From assembly GCA_003132205.1 (NCBI GenBank), contig PKWY01000044.1, positions 74,882 through 112,550 of the forward strand: DNA of 37,669 bases, in the 5' to 3' direction. Each line of letters starts with the position of its first letter. The stretch's first letter is position 1. A program made the translations under genes and the position numbers. Positions 8,119 through 17,482 of the stretch are shown in pieces. A model generated the notes under the pieces. That model made no database searches, was not told the DNA's origin, and saw only the letters and a list, made by a program, of their open reading frames with translations. Source of the stretch: Acidimicrobiaceae bacterium. Lineage in GTDB: Bacteria; Actinomycetota; Acidimicrobiia; Acidimicrobiales; RAAP-2.

Positions 8119-8607
8119 CTACGGAAGAACCGAGGCGAGCTTTTCTTCAGCCGCTTCAGTGTCGACGTTCAGAGCGAAGGTCAACTCGGACACGAGGATT
8201 TGACGCGCGCGGGTGAGCATGCGCTTCTCGCCGGCGGAAAGACCCTTGTCCTTGTCGCGAATCGACAGGTTCCGGACCACCTCGGCGACTTGGTAGATGT
8301 CGCCCGAACGAAGCTTCTCGGAGTGGTTCTTGAAGCGGCGCGACCAGTTCGTGGGCATGCGCGCTTCCTTCTTGCGAAGCACCGCGAAGACCTCCTCGAC
8401 CTCTTCGTCGTTGATCACGTCGCGCAGACCCACCGATTCGGCGTTGGCGACCGGGACCATCAGGACGAGGTCGGTGTAGGCCACCTTCAACTTGAGGTAG
8501 TCCTGCTTCACGTCGAACGCGGTCATCTTCTCGATCTTCTCCACGGTGCAAGCGCCGTGGTGGGGGTAGACGAGACGATCTCCCTTTTTGTACTTACGAG
8601 AGGTCAT
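8119..8607 (-). CDS. carD: CarD-family transcriptional regulator
   Basis: RNA polymerase-binding protein that stabilises the open complex, notably at rRNA promoters. 162 residues, the same length as mycobacterial CarD. The N-terminal RNAP-interaction domain (about 1-65) begins YKKGDRLVYPHHGACTVEKI; a helical DNA-binding C-terminal part includes RMPTNWSRRFKNHSEKL and ends in an acidic tail. The ATG at 8607 has AGGAGA about ten bases upstream. It heads the ispD-ispF-rlmB operon and has its own likely promoter inside the 3' end of radA and the gap. Confidence 0.96.
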   Translation of the reverse strand: MTSRKYKKGDRLVYPHHGACTVEKIEKMTAFDVKQDYLKLKVAYTDLVLMVPVANAESVGLRDVINDEEVEEVFAVLRKKEARMPTNWSRRFKNHSEKLRSGDIYQVAEVVRNLSIRDKDKGLSAGEKRMLTRARQILVSELTFALNVDTEAAEEKLASVLP

Positions 8608-8633
8608 AAATCAGGTTCTCCTCAAAGGAAATC

Positions 8634-8668
8634 CGCCCGGAAGGGCGTTAGGGGGATTAGTAATTCTA
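8634..8668 (-). promoter_or_regulatory. carD -10 box and leader hairpin
   Basis: On the minus strand a good -10 TAGAAT (8668-8663), with no convincing -35, is followed in the leader by a hairpin CGCCC-TTCC-GGGCG (8647-8634). The hairpin could be a weak terminator for radA or a carD leader element; no U-run follows directly. Confidence 0.4.
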
Positions 8669-8679
8669 CCGCACTTTGC

Positions 8680-10020
8680 TCACAACGTGTCGCCACGGGC
8701 CACTTCGATCGCTTCGGCCAATGAACGGCAGCGGAACACGCGTAGTCCGGGCACGTCGTCGAGCTCACCCTGCGCGGGAACGATGACCGCGGTGGCGCCG
8801 AGGCGTTGGGCCTCGCGGACCCGCCGGGTGAGCCCCGAGACGCCCCGGAGTTCGCCGGCGAGGCCCACCTCACCCATGGCCGCGACGCTTCGCGGCACCG
8901 CGAAGCCGAGCGCCGCGGACGCCACGGCGAGCGCCAGGGCGACGTCGACCCCCGGCTCGTTCGCGGGCAGCCCGCCGGCGGTGGAGGCGAAGACGTCGGC
9001 CCCGCTCGTGTCGATGTCGCAGCGCGCCTCGAGGACGGCGAGCAGGAGCGAGAGCCGCTGCGACGAGACCTGGTGGGCCACGCGACGCGGTGAGCCCGAG
9101 CTCGACGCCACGAGTGCCTGCAGTTCGACGAGCAGCGAACGCGACCCGTCGTTGGTGACCGCGAAGACCACCCCGGGAACTTCCAGTTGCTGGCCCCGAA
9201 GCGCAAAACCCGCGTCGGGGAGCTCCCGCAGTCCCTCGTTCACCATTTCGAGCAGGCCGACTTCGCCCGTGGGTCCGAAGCGGTGCTTCAGCGCCCGGAT
9301 GAAGCGAAGCGTGCCGTACCGGTCCCCTTCAATGCGCACGACCGTGTCCACCAGGTGTTCGAGCGTGCGCGGCCCCGCCAACTCCCCGTCCTTGGTCACG
9401 TGGCCGACGAGCACCAGCGCCGTTCCGGTCGATTTCGCGGCCGAGCAGAGGCGCTCGGCGGCGTGGCGCACCTGGGGCACCGAACCCGCCACGCTCGAGA
9501 GTGAGTCGTCGCTCATCGCCGAGATCGAGTCGATCACGCAGAGCGTCGGGCGCCGGGCGCGCAGGAGCTCCTCGGCGGCGTCGACGCTCGTCGTCGCGCC
9601 GACCTCCATACCCGAGGGCACCTCGCCCATGCGGCGAGCACGCTGGGCGACCTGGGACGCGGACTCCTCGGCGGCGATCAGGAGCACCGACGAACCTGAG
9701 AGGGCGAGTTGGCGAAGCGCCATCAACGCCAGCGTGGACTTGCCGACTCCGGGCTCTCCGAAGAGCAGCGTCGTCGATCCCGCGATGAACCCGCCGCCGA
9801 GCACCCGATCGAGCTCGCCGACACCGGTCGACGTCACCCTTTCGGTTCCGTCTCCCACGCCGTCGAGGGACGTCGTGGCGACCGCTGGCGTCGACGAGGG
9901 TCGCGCGTTCGCGCGTTCCTCGTCGAGGGTATTCCACTCACCACAGCCCGGACAGCGCCCAACCCACCGGGGCGAGTTGGTGCCGCATTCGCGACAGACG
10001 TGGATAGATCGAGTCTTCAC
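8680..10020 (-). CDS. radA: DNA repair protein RadA
   Basis: RecA-like branch-migration ATPase (RadA/Sms) acting in recombination repair. 446 residues: C4 zinc finger (C9, C12, C23, C26), RecA-like core with Walker A GEPGVGKST (88-96), a Walker B-like CVIDSISAM, and a C-terminal Lon-protease-like domain (about 270-446). The RadA signature KNRFG reads KHRFG here (245-249), an unusual change at the family's defining motif. The start is GTG 10020. It lies 30 bases after clpC on the same strand, an arrangement shared with other Gram-positive bacteria. Confidence 0.95.
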   Translation of the reverse strand: MKTRSIHVCRECGTNSPRWVGRCPGCGEWNTLDEERANARPSSTPAVATTSLDGVGDGTERVTSTGVGELDRVLGGGFIAGSTTLLFGEPGVGKSTLALMALRQLALSGSSVLLIAAEESASQVAQRARRMGEVPSGMEVGATTSVDAAEELLRARRPTLCVIDSISAMSDDSLSSVAGSVPQVRHAAERLCSAAKSTGTALVLVGHVTKDGELAGPRTLEHLVDTVVRIEGDRYGTLRFIRALKHRFGPTGEVGLLEMVNEGLRELPDAGFALRGQQLEVPGVVFAVTNDGSRSLLVELQALVASSSGSPRRVAHQVSSQRLSLLLAVLEARCDIDTSGADVFASTAGGLPANEPGVDVALALAVASAALGFAVPRSVAAMGEVGLAGELRGVSGLTRRVREAQRLGATAVIVPAQGELDDVPGLRVFRCRSLAEAIEVARGDTL

Positions 10021-10050
10021 CCTGGCGACACTAGAAGTGTGCTGTGACGT

Positions 10051-12555
10051 TTAGGCGTTCGGCGAAAGGTCTTCGAAGTCCACCGAGGGCGGCAGGCCCT
10101 CAACTCCTTCGAACGTCAGGTGCGGCCCTTCGGCGCCATCCGCGGCGTCGATGACGATCGTCTGGCCGGCGTGGAACTCCTTGAACAGGATCTTCTCGCT
10201 GAGCACGTCCTCGACGTAGGTCTGAATGGCGCGACGCAGCGGTCGAGCACCCAGCTCGGGGTCGTAGCCCTTGTCCGCGAGGAACGCCTGGGCGGCGGCC
10301 GACAGCTCCAGCCCGAGACCCTGCACGGCCAGCTGGTCACGCAGACGGGTGATGAACAGGTCGGCGATCAAGATGACCTCGGGCTTCGTGAGCTCGTGGA
10401 AGACAATCGTGTCGTCGATGCGGTTCAAGAACTCGGGACGGAAGTGGGCCTTCAGGGCCTGGTGGACCCTTTCCTTCATCCGCTCGTGCGACGCCACATC
10501 CGTGGCCTTCGTGAAGCCGATGGCGGCCTTTCGAAGGTCGGCGGTGCCGAGGTTCGAGGTCATGATCAGAATCGTGTTCTTGAAGTCGACGGCCCGGCCC
10601 TGCGAGTCGGTCAGACGACCGTCCTCGAGGATCTGCAGGAGCGTGTTGAAGACGTCGGGGTGGGCCTTTTCGACCTCGTCGAACAAGACCACCGAGAACG
10701 GCTTGCGCCGCACGGCCTCGGTCAGCTGACCACCCTCGTCGTAACCCACGTAGCCCGGAGGCGAGCCAACGAGTCGGCTCACCGAGTGCTTCTCCATGTA
10801 CTCACTCATGTCGAGCTGGATCAGCGCGTCCTCATCGTCGAAGAGGAACTGGGCCAGGGTCTTGGCGAGCTCGGTCTTGCCGACCCCGGTCGGCCCGAGG
10901 AAGATGAACGATCCACCGGGGCGCTTCGGGTCCTTCAGACCGGCGCGGGTGCGTCGGATGGCCCGGCTGAGCGCGACGATCGCCTCGTCCTGGCCAATGA
11001 TGCGCTTGTGGAGCTCGTCCTCCATGCGCAGCAACTTTGAGGTCTCCTCTTCGGTCAGGCGGTACACCGGGATTCCGGTCCACACGGCCAGGACCTCCGC
11101 GATGGTGTCCTCGTCGACCAGGTCGAAGGTTTCGCCGCCCGAGGCCTTCACGGTCACGTCCAGTACGTCCTTCTTCGCGATGAGCTCGCGCTCCTGCTCT
11201 TCGAGGGCCTTCGCCTGCTCGAGGGCGCCGCTCTCCATGGCCGACTCCTTGTCGGCCCTTACGCGAGCGATGTCCTCGTCAAACCTCTTCGCCGCCGGCG
11301 GGGCCGCCATGCGACGGATGCGCAGGCGACTGCCCGCTTCGTCGATGAGGTCGATCGCCTTGTCGGGCAAGAAGCGGTCGGCGATGTAGCGGTCGGCCAG
11401 GTTCGCCGCGGCGATGAGGGCCTGGTCGGTGATCTTGACGGCGTGGAACTCCTCGTAGACCTCTCGCAGGCCCTTCAGGATCTCGATGGTCATCGCGACC
11501 GAGGGCTGCTCCACCTTCACGGGCTGGAAGCGTCGCTCGAGCGCGGCGTCCTTTTCGATGTGCTTGCGGTACTCGTCGATGGTCGTGGCGCCAACGGTCT
11601 GGAGTTCACCGCGCGCGAGCATCGGCTTCAGTATCGAGGCGGCGTCGATGGCACCCTCGGCGGCGCCGGCGCCGACGAGGGTGTGGATCTCGTCGATGAA
11701 CAAGATGATGTCGCCGCGGGTGCGGATCTCCTTCAGGACCTTCTTCAGGCGCTCCTCGAAATCGCCGCGGTAGCGGCTTCCGGCGACGAGCGCGCCGAGG
11801 TCGAGGGTGTAGAGCTGCTTGTCCGCCAGCGTCACCGGCACTTGGTTGGCCACGATCTTCTGGGCGAGACCTTCGACGATGGCGGTCTTGCCGACGCCGG
11901 GCTCTCCGATGAGGACCGGGTTGTTCTTGGTGCGCCGTGACAGGACCTGCATGACGCGCTCGACTTCCTTGTCGCGCCCGACCAACGGGTCGAGCTTGCC
12001 TTCGCGCGCGAGCTGGGTGAGGTTGCGGCCGAACTGGTCGAGTACCGCCGAGCCGCCTGTCGCCTCGGCGTCGCTCTTCTGGCCGGCGCCCGCTCCCGCG
12101 GGACCGGACTCCTTTCCGGCCTGGCCCGACATCATCTGGATGACCTGCGTGCGAACGCGGGCCATGTCGGCTCCGAGGTCGTTCAGGACCTGGGCGGCGA
12201 CGCCGTCGCCCTCGCGGACCAGCCCGAGCAGCATGTGCTCGGTGCCGATGTAGGAGTGGCCGAGCTGGAGGGCCTCGCGTAGCGACAGCTCGAGGACCTT
12301 CTTCGCCCGGGGCGTAAAGGGGGGTGATCCGGGCGAGGGATTGGTGTTGGCCCCGATGGCCTCTTCCACCTTCTCACGCACGACGTCAAAGGTGACGCCC
12401 AGGGCGTCGAGGGCCTTGGCCGCGACCCCCTCACCTTCTCGGATCAGGCCCAGCAGAATGTGCTCGGTCCCGATGAAGGCGTGGTTCAGGTCGCGTGCTT
12501 CTTCCTGCGCAAGCACAAGTACACGGCGGGCACGGTCTGTAAATCGTTCGAACAA
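10051..12555 (-). CDS. clpC: ATP-dependent Clp protease ATPase subunit ClpC
   Basis: Hsp100 unfoldase that feeds substrates to ClpP. 834 residues: double Clp-N repeat (1-145), AAA1 with Walker A GEPGVGKT (217-224), a UVR/coiled-coil middle (about 425-470), AAA2 with Walker A GPTGVGKT (554-561), an IGF loop (AAIGFTKA) for ClpP docking, and a C-terminal D2-small domain. The start is a TTG at 12555 ([13 protein letters not shown]) with AGGA about eight bases upstream. It stands opposite lysS across the polyprenyl synthase gene; in mycobacteria clpC1 lies near lysS too. No CtsR gene is seen. Confidence 0.97.
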   Translation of the reverse strand: MFERFTDRARRVLVLAQEEARDLNHAFIGTEHILLGLIREGEGVAAKALDALGVTFDVVREKVEEAIGANTNPSPGSPPFTPRAKKVLELSLREALQLGHSYIGTEHMLLGLVREGDGVAAQVLNDLGADMARVRTQVIQMMSGQAGKESGPAGAGAGQKSDAEATGGSAVLDQFGRNLTQLAREGKLDPLVGRDKEVERVMQVLSRRTKNNPVLIGEPGVGKTAIVEGLAQKIVANQVPVTLADKQLYTLDLGALVAGSRYRGDFEERLKKVLKEIRTRGDIILFIDEIHTLVGAGAAEGAIDAASILKPMLARGELQTVGATTIDEYRKHIEKDAALERRFQPVKVEQPSVAMTIEILKGLREVYEEFHAVKITDQALIAAANLADRYIADRFLPDKAIDLIDEAGSRLRIRRMAAPPAAKRFDEDIARVRADKESAMESGALEQAKALEEQERELIAKKDVLDVTVKASGGETFDLVDEDTIAEVLAVWTGIPVYRLTEEETSKLLRMEDELHKRIIGQDEAIVALSRAIRRTRAGLKDPKRPGGSFIFLGPTGVGKTELAKTLAQFLFDDEDALIQLDMSEYMEKHSVSRLVGSPPGYVGYDEGGQLTEAVRRKPFSVVLFDEVEKAHPDVFNTLLQILEDGRLTDSQGRAVDFKNTILIMTSNLGTADLRKAAIGFTKATDVASHERMKERVHQALKAHFRPEFLNRIDDTIVFHELTKPEVILIADLFITRLRDQLAVQGLGLELSAAAQAFLADKGYDPELGARPLRRAIQTYVEDVLSEKILFKEFHAGQTIVIDAADGAEGPHLTFEGVEGLPPSVDFEDLSPNA

Positions 12556-12644
12556 GGTTCATCCTTTACGCGGCAATAAATAGAAGTGTACCGGCGTGGG
12601 ACGACATTCCGTTCCTTCCCTTCGGACCACCCAGAATGCTCATC

Positions 12645-12650
12645 TAAGGT
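12645..12650 (+). promoter_or_regulatory. Probable -10 box of a leaderless polyprenyl synthase transcript
   Basis: TAAGGT, then seven bases, then the GTG start at 12658, with no Shine-Dalgarno at proper distance. The spacing is identical to that upstream of gpgS. Confidence 0.5.
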
Positions 12651-12657
12651 GTAGGGG

Positions 12658-13635
12658 GTGAACCCCCTTGAGCGACTCCAGCTTGCCTCGGTTGAGGCCG
12701 ATCTCCGGCGCCTGGAAGCGCTCTTGGCCGAGTCCGTCATCTTCGGCGACGAGTACCTCGACGGGGTGACCACCCACCTTATTTACGCTGGTGGCAAGCG
12801 CCTGCGCCCGATGCTGGCGATCGCCTCGGCGACCAGCGGGGCCCGCGAGGCGACCCGCGAAGACCTCCTCGGGGGTGTCGCCCTGGAGCTCTTGCACCTG
12901 GCGTCGCTCTACCACGACGACGTCATGGACGAGGCCGAGGTGCGGCGCAACGTGGACAGCGTCAACGCTCGCTACGGCAACCTCATCGCGATCGTCGCGG
13001 GCGACTACCTCATGGCGAGGTCCGCCGCAATCGCAGCGAGCCTGGGGGTGGAGATGGCGGGACTGCTCGCGCGCACGCTCGCCTGGCTGACGCGCGGACA
13101 GGTCTCCGAGGTGCGCACCGCGTTCTCGGTGGACCGCACCGAGGCTGACTACTACGAAGCCATCGAAGGAAAGACGGCGTCGCTCATGGCCACCAGTTGC
13201 CGCGCCGGGGCGATCACCGCTCAGCTCAGCGGCGAGGAGACCGAGGCCCTCACCGAGTTCGGCCGCTGCTTCGGGATGATCTACCAGCTTCGCGACGACA
13301 TCCTCGACGTGATCGCCACCGACAACCAGTTGGGCAAGCCCGCCGGCCAGGACCTCGCCGAGGGCGTCTACAACCTGCCGACGCTCTTCGCCCTTCGAGA
13401 CCCCGTCGTCGGCGACGAACTTCGAAGCATCCTTGGCGAGGTGCTGAACGACGCCGACCGCGAGCGCGCCCGCAAGCTCGTCGTCGCGACCGACGGGATC
13501 GACCGGACGATCCTCGCCGCCCAGTCCTTCCTCGCCAGGGCCCACGAGTCGCTCACCGTGCTGCCGAGCGAGGAGCTTAGAAACGGCTTCGGTTCGCTCA
13601 TCGATTCACTGCTCGAGGACTTCCCCTCGCACTAG
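12658..13635 (+). CDS. Long-chain polyprenyl diphosphate synthase
   Basis: All-trans prenyltransferase of the IspA/IspB family, extending allylic diphosphates with IPP; long-chain products serve as menaquinone side chains. 325 residues: GGKRLRP (45-51), first aspartate-rich motif DDVMD (87-91) in LYHDDVMDEAEVRR, and second motif DDILD (213-217) in YQLRDDILD. Residues before the first DDxxD (H80, L81, L84, Y85) lack the bulky pair typical of short-chain enzymes, suggesting a long product; the chain length is inferred. The start is GTG 12658. The gene is divergent from clpC, and its stop shares the bases CTAG with the lysS stop. Confidence 0.9.
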   Translation: MNPLERLQLASVEADLRRLEALLAESVIFGDEYLDGVTTHLIYAGGKRLRPMLAIASATSGAREATREDLLGGVALELLHLASLYHDDVMDEAEVRRNVDSVNARYGNLIAIVAGDYLMARSAAIAASLGVEMAGLLARTLAWLTRGQVSEVRTAFSVDRTEADYYEAIEGKTASLMATSCRAGAITAQLSGEETEALTEFGRCFGMIYQLRDDILDVIATDNQLGKPAGQDLAEGVYNLPTLFALRDPVVGDELRSILGEVLNDADRERARKLVVATDGIDRTILAAQSFLARAHESLTVLPSEELRNGFGSLIDSLLEDFPSH

Positions 13636-15035
13636 TCGCGAAGCGGCTTCAAGGTGGGAAAGGCGATCACCTCTCGGATGCTCGGCTCGTCCGCGATGAG
13701 CATCGCGAGCCGGTCCATGCCGACGCCGAGCCCCGCGGTGGGCGGAAGGCCCCACTCGAGCGCCTTGATGTAGTCCTCGTCGATCTGCATTGCCTCGTCG
13801 TCGCCGGCGGCGGCGAGGCGGGCCTGCTCATCGAACCTTGCGCGCTGGTCAACGGGATCGTTGAGCTCGCTGAAGCCGTTGGAGAGCTCGCGGCCGGCGG
13901 CGTAGGACTCGAAGCGCTCGGTGAGTTCCGGGTCGTCGCGGTGGCGCCTCGCGAGCGGCGACACCTCGACGGGGTACTCGGTCACGAAGATGGGCTCCCA
14001 CAGATTCTCCTCGCAGGTCACCTCGAACAGCTCGGCGAGGCAGCGACCCGCGCCCCACGACGCGTGCACCTCGACGTCGCGCTCGGCGAGGAGCTTCGCG
14101 AGGTGCTCGCGGGGCGTGTGTACCGAGACGGCCTCGCCCACCGCCTCGCTCGCGAGCGAGGCCATGGTCCGCCGGGGCCAGGGGGCGGCGAAGGAGAAGG
14201 CTCGGCCCTGGTACTCGGTCTCGGTCGTACCGAGGACGTCCTGGGCGACCCCCGAGACGAGCTCTTCGACGAACGACATCATGTCCTCGTAGTCCCAGTA
14301 CGCGGCGTAGAGCTCGAGCATCGTGAACTCGGGGTTGTGGCGCGGGCTCAAGCCCTCGTTTCGAAAGACGCGTCCGAGCTCGAACACGCGCTCGTAGCCG
14401 CCGACGACCAGGCGCTTCAGCCACAGCTCGGGGGCGATGCGCAGGAACAGCTCACTGTCGAGGGCGTGATGGAACGTCTTGAAGGGGCGAGCCGCGGCGC
14501 CGGTCGCGATGGCGTTGAGGATGGGGGTCTCCACCTCCATGAAGTTCGCCGCCCAGCAGCGCTCTCGGACGCTGCGCAGCATCTCGCTGCGCCGGGTGAG
14601 CGACTGGCGCGACACGGGATTCGCCCAGAGGTCGGCCTCGCGGTGGCGGTAGCGCAGGTCGAAGTCGCTGATGCCCGCCCACTTGTCGCCGAAGTTGTGC
14701 AGGGCCGCGGCGAGCAGGACCCACGACTTGACCTTCACCGAGAGCTCGCCGCGCTTGGTGCGCACGACCTCGCCGGTGACGCCCACCCAGTCGCCGAGGT
14801 GGAGCTTCACGAACTCGTCGAACTCGTCGCACAGGGCCGCGAGCGCGAAGAGTTGGATCTCCCCGGTCGAGTCGCGCATGGTCGCGAAGGCGAGCTTGCC
14901 CTGGGTGCGAAGCAGCATCACCCGGCCGGCCACGCTCACCGTGGTGCCCGACTCCTCGCCGTCGGTGAGGTGCGCGTACGCGGCCCGCAACGAGGCGGCG
15001 TAGGCGTTATGGTCGAATGAGTAAGGCGTGGTCAC
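13632..15035 (-). CDS. lysS: Lysyl-tRNA synthetase, class II
   Basis: Charges tRNA-Lys with lysine. 467 residues: N-terminal OB-fold anticodon-binding domain (about 30-110, VSVAGRVMLLRTQGKLAFATMRD) and class II catalytic core with motif 2 (VFRNEGLSPRHNPEFTMLE) and motif 3 (GLGVGMDRLAMLI). It is somewhat shorter than the usual about 500 residues, with divergence in the linker (DLRYRHREADL where many have RYLDLI). The start GTG 15035 overlaps the coaX stop by GTGA. It is the last gene of the long minus-strand run, as in mycobacteria (coaX-lysS). Confidence 0.95.
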   Translation of the reverse strand: MTTPYSFDHNAYAASLRAAYAHLTDGEESGTTVSVAGRVMLLRTQGKLAFATMRDSTGEIQLFALAALCDEFDEFVKLHLGDWVGVTGEVVRTKRGELSVKVKSWVLLAAALHNFGDKWAGISDFDLRYRHREADLWANPVSRQSLTRRSEMLRSVRERCWAANFMEVETPILNAIATGAAARPFKTFHHALDSELFLRIAPELWLKRLVVGGYERVFELGRVFRNEGLSPRHNPEFTMLELYAAYWDYEDMMSFVEELVSGVAQDVLGTTETEYQGRAFSFAAPWPRRTMASLASEAVGEAVSVHTPREHLAKLLAERDVEVHASWGAGRCLAELFEVTCEENLWEPIFVTEYPVEVSPLARRHRDDPELTERFESYAAGRELSNGFSELNDPVDQRARFDEQARLAAAGDDEAMQIDEDYIKALEWGLPPTAGLGVGMDRLAMLIADEPSIREVIAFPTLKPLRD

Positions 15036-15865
15036 GAAGCGTCTCCCGAATGATTCCGTTCATGAACGATACGCAATCCGTGGAGGGTCAGCCACGGCTC
15101 GACGTGCTGGACGTGCTTGGTGTGGGGCGCGATCAGCCCCGCGAGGCCCCCGGTCGCGATCACCGTCGCCTCTCCGAGCTCGTCGAGGATGCGCTCGACG
15201 ATGCCGTCGACCTGGGCGGCGAAGCCGTAGAGGACACCGGACTGGATCGATTCAACGGTCGAGCGGCCAATGACCGAACGGGGCCGCACCAGCTCGACCG
15301 AGCGAAGCGCCGACGCCTGGGTGTAGAGCGCCTCGAGCGAGACGGCGACCCCCGGGGCGATCGCCCCCCCGAGGTACTCGCCCTTGGCGCTCACCACGTC
15401 AAAGACGGTGGCCGTTCCCATGTCCACCACGATGGACGCCCCGGGATAGAGGTCGTACGCGCCGACGGCGTTGGCGATGCGGTCGGCGCCCACCTCGCGG
15501 GGATTGTCGTAGAGGATGGGCATGCCGGACTTCGTGCCTGGACCGATCACGGTGAGGTCGAGCTCGGAGAACCAACGGTTCGCCATCCGCCGCAGCTGGG
15601 TCGTCACCGCCGGCGCCGACGAGGAGATGGCCATCGCGCTGACGGCGGTGCGCAGGTCGAGTCCTTCGAGGTCGAGCAGTTGGGTGAGGACCATGGCGTG
15701 CTCGTCGGGCGTGCGATCGGCGATCGTCGAGATCCGCCAGTGAAACGCCAGCCCGCGCTCGCCCGACGCTCGCGCGAAGCCCATCGCGTCGGGCGCGTCG
15801 GGCGCCTCGGGACCGAAGAGCCCGATGACTGTCTCGGTGTTGCCAACGTCTATGGCCAACAGCAT
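15032..15865 (-). CDS. coaX: Type III pantothenate kinase
   Basis: First step of coenzyme A synthesis, phosphorylating pantothenate. 277 residues of the ASKHA fold with phosphate loop DVGNTETVIGLF (6-17), VVDMGTATVFDVV, GGAIAPGV and ATGGLAGLI motifs. The start ATG 15865 overlaps the panC stop by one base (TGATG). Co-location with panC joins pantothenate synthesis to its use. Confidence 0.96.
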   Translation of the reverse strand: MLLAIDVGNTETVIGLFGPEAPDAPDAMGFARASGERGLAFHWRISTIADRTPDEHAMVLTQLLDLEGLDLRTAVSAMAISSSAPAVTTQLRRMANRWFSELDLTVIGPGTKSGMPILYDNPREVGADRIANAVGAYDLYPGASIVVDMGTATVFDVVSAKGEYLGGAIAPGVAVSLEALYTQASALRSVELVRPRSVIGRSTVESIQSGVLYGFAAQVDGIVERILDELGEATVIATGGLAGLIAPHTKHVQHVEPWLTLHGLRIVHERNHSGDAS

Positions 15866-16722
15866 CAGGTTCCCCTCGCTTCCACAAAGACCGCCGCGTT
15901 ATCGATGAGGCGCACGCCGTCAATGATTCCAGCGATCAGCGCCCGGCGCTCGCCCACCTCGTCGTCCCCGGTGGGCACCAGCGTGATCGGGTCGACGACT
16001 TCGGCGTACGCGACGTCGATGCCCGACTCCTCGAGCACCTCGCGCATCCGACGGCGCTGAACGCTCGCGCAACCGCGGGTCTTCTGCACGTCGCGCAGCG
16101 CGCGCGACAGGGCGACGCCACGGGCACGCGCCTCGGGGCTCAACAGCACGTTGCGGCTCGAGAACGCGAGGCCGTCGCCGTCTCGAACTATGGGGCAGCT
16201 CACGATCTCGACGTCAAGGGCGAGGTCGCGCACCATCTGGCGGATGACGGCGATCTGCTGGAAGTCCTTCTCGCCGAAGTACGCGCGGCACGGCCCCGTG
16301 ACGGCAAACAGCTTCGCCACGACGCTCGCGACACCGTCGAAGTGGCCGGGACGGCCGGCGCCCTCCAAGGTGTCGCTGATTCCGCGCACCGAGACCGTTG
16401 TCGCGGTGGGGTTCGGGTAGTCCGGCCACATCTCTTCGAGCGTCGGCTCGACGAGGCAGCCGACGCCGTGCTGCTCGGCGCTGTGGTGGTCGAGTTCGGG
16501 CGTGCGCGGGTACTTCATCAGGTCGCCCGCGTCGTTGAACTGGCGGGGATTGACGAAGATCGTGGCGAGCACGAGGTCGCCGTTGGACCGGGCGGCCTCG
16601 AAGAGCGAGGAGTGCCCGGCGTGCAGCGCCCCCATGGTGGGGACCAACCCGATGCGGCGTCCCGAGGCGCGCTGAACCCTCGCGTACTCTCGCCACGCCC
16701 CGAGGGCGCTCAGCCGTTCCAC
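15865..16722 (-). CDS. panC: Pantothenate synthetase
   Basis: Condenses pantoate and beta-alanine with ATP. 285 residues with the HIGH-type motif PTMGALHAGH (about 28-37), FVNPRQF, GRPGHFDGV and FSSRNVLLSPE (KMSKS-like loop). The start is taken at GTG 16722, one base after the stop of the preceding gene; a longer in-frame reading to 16848 runs into that gene and has a low-complexity Pro/Ser N-terminus, so it is rejected. No panD (beta-alanine formation) follows, unlike the mycobacterial panC-panD-coaX order. Confidence 0.95.
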   Translation of the reverse strand: MERLSALGAWREYARVQRASGRRIGLVPTMGALHAGHSSLFEAARSNGDLVLATIFVNPRQFNDAGDLMKYPRTPELDHHSAEQHGVGCLVEPTLEEMWPDYPNPTATTVSVRGISDTLEGAGRPGHFDGVASVVAKLFAVTGPCRAYFGEKDFQQIAVIRQMVRDLALDVEIVSCPIVRDGDGLAFSSRNVLLSPEARARGVALSRALRDVQKTRGCASVQRRRMREVLEESGIDVAYAEVVDPITLVPTGDDEVGERRALIAGIIDGVRLIDNAAVFVEARGT

Positions 16723-16723
16723 G

Positions 16724-17440
16724 TCACGCCGGGGTTTGCGAGCGGCGGTGTTCGGAGAGTTCGAAGGCGGCGTTGGCCAGGGCGACGTAGGTGGAGCGCT
16801 CGGACTCGGGGATGGCGGCGAGGTGCGCGTCAATCGTCGCCATGTCACCCCTCGAAGCGGGACCGGTCAGCGCCGCTTGCGGTCCGAGACTGCGGACGTC
16901 GTCGAGGGCCTGCTCGGCGAGCCCGAGGAAGTCCTCAAGGCGCAGACCGGCGGCCTCGGCCAGCTTCTCGACGTGGCCCATGAGCGCCACGAGGTGGTTC
17001 GCCGCCACGACGGCGGTCGCGTGATAACGCGTCCGCTGGTCGTCGCTCAGCGTGATGGCCCGGCCCCTGAGCGACGCGACGGCAACGCCGACCAACTCGT
17101 CTCCGGCGACGCAGTAGGTGGCGCCCACGAGGCGCCGCTCGCCGATCTCCGGCGACGGCAACGCCGCCAGGGGGTGCATCGAGGCGACCCGCTTGTGCGC
17201 CCCGAGCACACCAAGGGTTCGCGATCCGGCGACGTGGGCCACCACGTACCGGTCGCTCACTGGGATGGATGCGGCGACCGGCGAGATCTCGCCGTCGGGC
17301 ACGCAGAGAAGGATGAGATCGGGCGATCCGAGTTGATGGAGCTCGCCTCGACCAACGAGGCGAACGTCGTGACCGACGCCGCGAAGGGCGCGTTCGAATG
17401 AAGTGCCGGCACGACCAGTGCCCACGATGGAGATGTTCAT
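16724..17440 (-). CDS. Rossmann-like and DUF2520 domain protein
   Basis: NAD(P)-binding protein of 238 residues: Rossmann motif ISIVGTGRAGTSF (3-15), VAGSRTLGVL and SMHPLAALP, then an all-helical DUF2520 domain (from about 125, with RYHATAVVAANHLVALMGH). The family regularly sits beside panC in Actinobacteria and resembles ketopantoate reductase or pyrroline-5-carboxylate reductase. A ketopantoate reductase role in this pathway is plausible but unproven. The start is ATG 17440 with GGAGAGGAG upstream; a TTG one codon earlier is ignored. Confidence 0.88.
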   Translation of the reverse strand: MNISIVGTGRAGTSFERALRGVGHDVRLVGRGELHQLGSPDLILLCVPDGEISPVAASIPVSDRYVVAHVAGSRTLGVLGAHKRVASMHPLAALPSPEIGERRLVGATYCVAGDELVGVAVASLRGRAITLSDDQRTRYHATAVVAANHLVALMGHVEKLAEAAGLRLEDFLGLAEQALDDVRSLGPQAALTGPASRGDMATIDAHLAAIPESERSTYVALANAAFELSEHRRSQTPA

Positions 17441-17482
17441 CAATGCTCCTCTCCGTTCCGGCCCCGCGGGTGCCGTTCGGTG

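Noticed and set aside
8588..10054. 488-codon open frame antisense to radA
   Set aside because: Ser/Arg/Thr-rich shadow frame without domains; radA on the other strand is well supported.
16723..16848. N-terminal extension of panC
   Set aside because: Overlaps the DUF2520 gene and reads as Ser/Pro low-complexity; GTG 16722 gives the family length.
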